Notes under the pieces: generated by a model
Told to the model about the DNA's origin: nothing
The model's input: the letters and a program-made list of their open reading frames with translations, nothing else
Databases searched by the model: none
Shown: positions 62,616-64,000 of the stretch, piece after piece
Numbering within the stretch: the first letter of the stretch is position 1
Layout of the letters: each line of letters begins with the position of its first letter
Assembly: GCA_035048485.1 (NCBI GenBank)
Contig: CM068590.1
Location: 14,020,776-14,084,775, forward strand
Direction of reading: 5' to 3'
DNA from: Pteria penguin
Lineage: Eukaryota > Mollusca > Bivalvia > Pterioida > Pteriidae
Length of the DNA: 64,000 bases
Made by a program: the position numbers and the translations under genes

Positions 62616-62870
62616 GCCAATGTAGCCCAGTAGATGAGGCACTCAGCTGGTGAACGGGAAGTCCGGGTTCGACTCCCGCCATAGGCGCACCGGTGTCGTG
62701 TCTTTCGGACGAGACAGTAAATACCGACCTCCCGTGACACTGTGGGCACAGCACGTAAAATAGTGAGTCACGGTTTTGGAAAGGTATAAATTTCTATGTA
62801 ATGCATCATGCAGATACGTGTACATGAAATAGTAATGAAATGACGTAAAAAAATAATCTATCAATCAATT
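62616..62870 (+). mobile_element. tRNA-headed SINE, diverged
   Basis: Head 'gccaatgtagcccagtagat', box B 'gggttcgactcccgcc', body 'tttcggacgagacagtaa', a worn 'catcatgcagat' and a CAATCAATT tail. It is the same subfamily as 58211-58484 but more decayed. Confidence 0.8.
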
Positions 62871-63555
62871 AACTAGGAAAAAATCTCATTTGGTGAAAAC
62901 ATAAATGAGATAATTTATGGAATAAAGGCTTGAAAGATCGGGATTAGGGGTTCTTTCTGGTAAACGACAAAAATTATTATTGAATGCATATCAGAAGGGC
63001 ACCAACCAGCGTCCCTTAAAGTCTATATATTCGATATGCGCCTCACGCGCGTTAAAAATCTTTACAAGTAAGAGCTTGAAGGAATCTGCCAATAAATAAA
63101 TTAATAGATAAAAATAAGTAAACAGTTAAACAAAACATTCAAGCTAACGTTAGTAATCCTTAAACAAAAAAGTACATATACTATTCATGCATACTTAATT
63201 GGCGCAGTAGGCTCGGCTAGATCCCTGACAAGAACACACGGGAATCGGAGAAGCCCGTTTGGACTGTACATGTTCATCGTGTCTATACGGATACCTAATG
63301 TTATAGCAGCGGCATTTCACTATATTTGCTAGAATCTAGGAATCCTTCCAGCACCCCTAATCGAAAAAAAAATAAATAAATAAATAAATAAAAATAAATA
63401 AATAAAATTAAATAAATATCGTCTACTCTGATCACCTGTGAGACACCCGGATTGGGTAATATCTGTGACATCCTAAAATCCAGCAATAGAGCTGCAAACA
63501 AGCAAGAAAATGTTTTAATGTGTAACAGGCGCGGTAAAAACTGTGGTAACAAATA
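62871..63555. other. Intergenic DNA with (AAAT)n
   Basis: Contains an AAAT/AATA microsatellite at 63365-63417. No gene is supported. Confidence 0.45.
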
Positions 63556-63667
63556 GGGGTCGAACGCAGAACCTTCCACTTACAGGCTTTCACCAGTGAG
63601 CTTCCCGGGCCGGGGTCGAACGCAGGACCTTCCACTTACAGGCTTTCACCAGTGAGCTTACCGGGCC
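63556..63667. repeat. 56-bp tandem duplication, two copies
   Basis: 'ggggtcgaacgcag.accttc' through 'ccagtgagctt.ccgggcc' occurs at 63556-63611 and immediately again at 63612-63667 with about three differences. The inverted 'ggtcctgcgttcgacccc' is B-box-like, so the unit may come from a tRNA-derived SINE head. Confidence 0.8.
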
Positions 63668-64000
63668 GATACCGGCATCCGTCAACACCCCCCCCCCCCA
63701 AAAACACATACACACTTTTGCAACAATCAGCCAAGACAGTTTAATGCCCGCTTTCAAAGTGGAAGATTACAGGTTCAAATCCCGAGTTCGATCTCACTTT
63801 TTCACCCTGCCTGTTACAGATGAGAAAAAATATAGATACATTATAAAGATATAATCCTTTGGAATCATGAATAATGGAGACGCAAATACTTGGTTTATAA
63901 ACACCCATGTCATAAAATAATGCCTTATAAATCCTTTTGTTCAACATGCAACTGTATTACAAATCCTGGTCAGTCAAAAATTATCAAATATGACGGACGA
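63668..64000. other. Intergenic window end
   Basis: Has a poly-C tract (63688-63700) and another box-B-like 'ggttcaaatcccg' at 63773. No gene is supported. Confidence 0.35.

Noticed and set aside
9600..62690. Functional tRNA genes at the box A/box B sites
   Set aside because: They lack complete acceptor and anticodon stems and all continue into the SINE body, so they are SINE heads.

Overview
The window looks like genomic DNA from a bivalve mollusc. The bulk base composition is AT-rich. Genes are intron-split with GT/AG junctions. The dispersed repeats carry many 'ccttgacctttgacc' and 'gctcacctgagcc' blocks and tRNA-headed SINEs of a type I associate with bivalve genomes. The species is inference; no marker gene is present.

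Host genes. Two paralogous TRIM-like (RING / B-box / coiled coil / NHL-like propeller) genes lie on the + strand. The first (1-1631) is only the last exon, cut by the window edge. The second (26936-35112) has a RING exon, a 6.2-kb repeat-filled intron and a long terminal exon with one frameshift at about 33600. I see no other convincing host genes; most of the remaining DNA is mobile.

Mobile DNA. Three large cut-and-paste transposons can be delimited by matching ends. (A) 14911-26666: a CACTA/EnSpm-like element with 12-bp inverted ends, a 3-bp ATA duplication and clusters of CACGG/CCGTG motifs inside both ends. It holds two head-to-head genes 482 bp apart: a TNP2 (Transposase_21) transposase on the - strand and a five- or six-exon BEN-domain gene on the + strand. 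(B) 36067-46646: an element with 25-bp inverted ends and TTAA target duplication. It holds one 10-exon gene on the - strand encoding a roughly 1,050-residue DDE-type protein, intact except for one base. (C) 47147-56041: an ISL2EU-like element with CAACACTTARCGGCG ends flanked by AT. It has a THAP + DDE transposase (+) convergent with a SAP/SWIM/YqaJ nuclease gene (-). Both genes are broken.

Nesting. Elements B and C sit in one old repeat array of roughly 135-bp units that appears at 35980-36062, 46651-46779 and from 57097. Removing B with one TTAA restores the array unit in register. C lies between two hAT-like ends (46780 and 57096), so the order of insertion can be read. Smaller items are a 1.1-kb inverted-end element at 2308-3393, two 1.7-kb direct repeats inside the TRIM intron, a 244-bp near-perfect palindrome at 58674-58917, five SINE copies, tandem arrays with about 145-bp and 135-bp periods, and several MITEs.

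How the genes relate. The TRIM genes are host genes of the innate-immunity/ubiquitin-ligase type. All other genes serve, or once served, transposition. Element A's right end lies 269 bp upstream of the second TRIM start codon, so it may supply or disturb that promoter.
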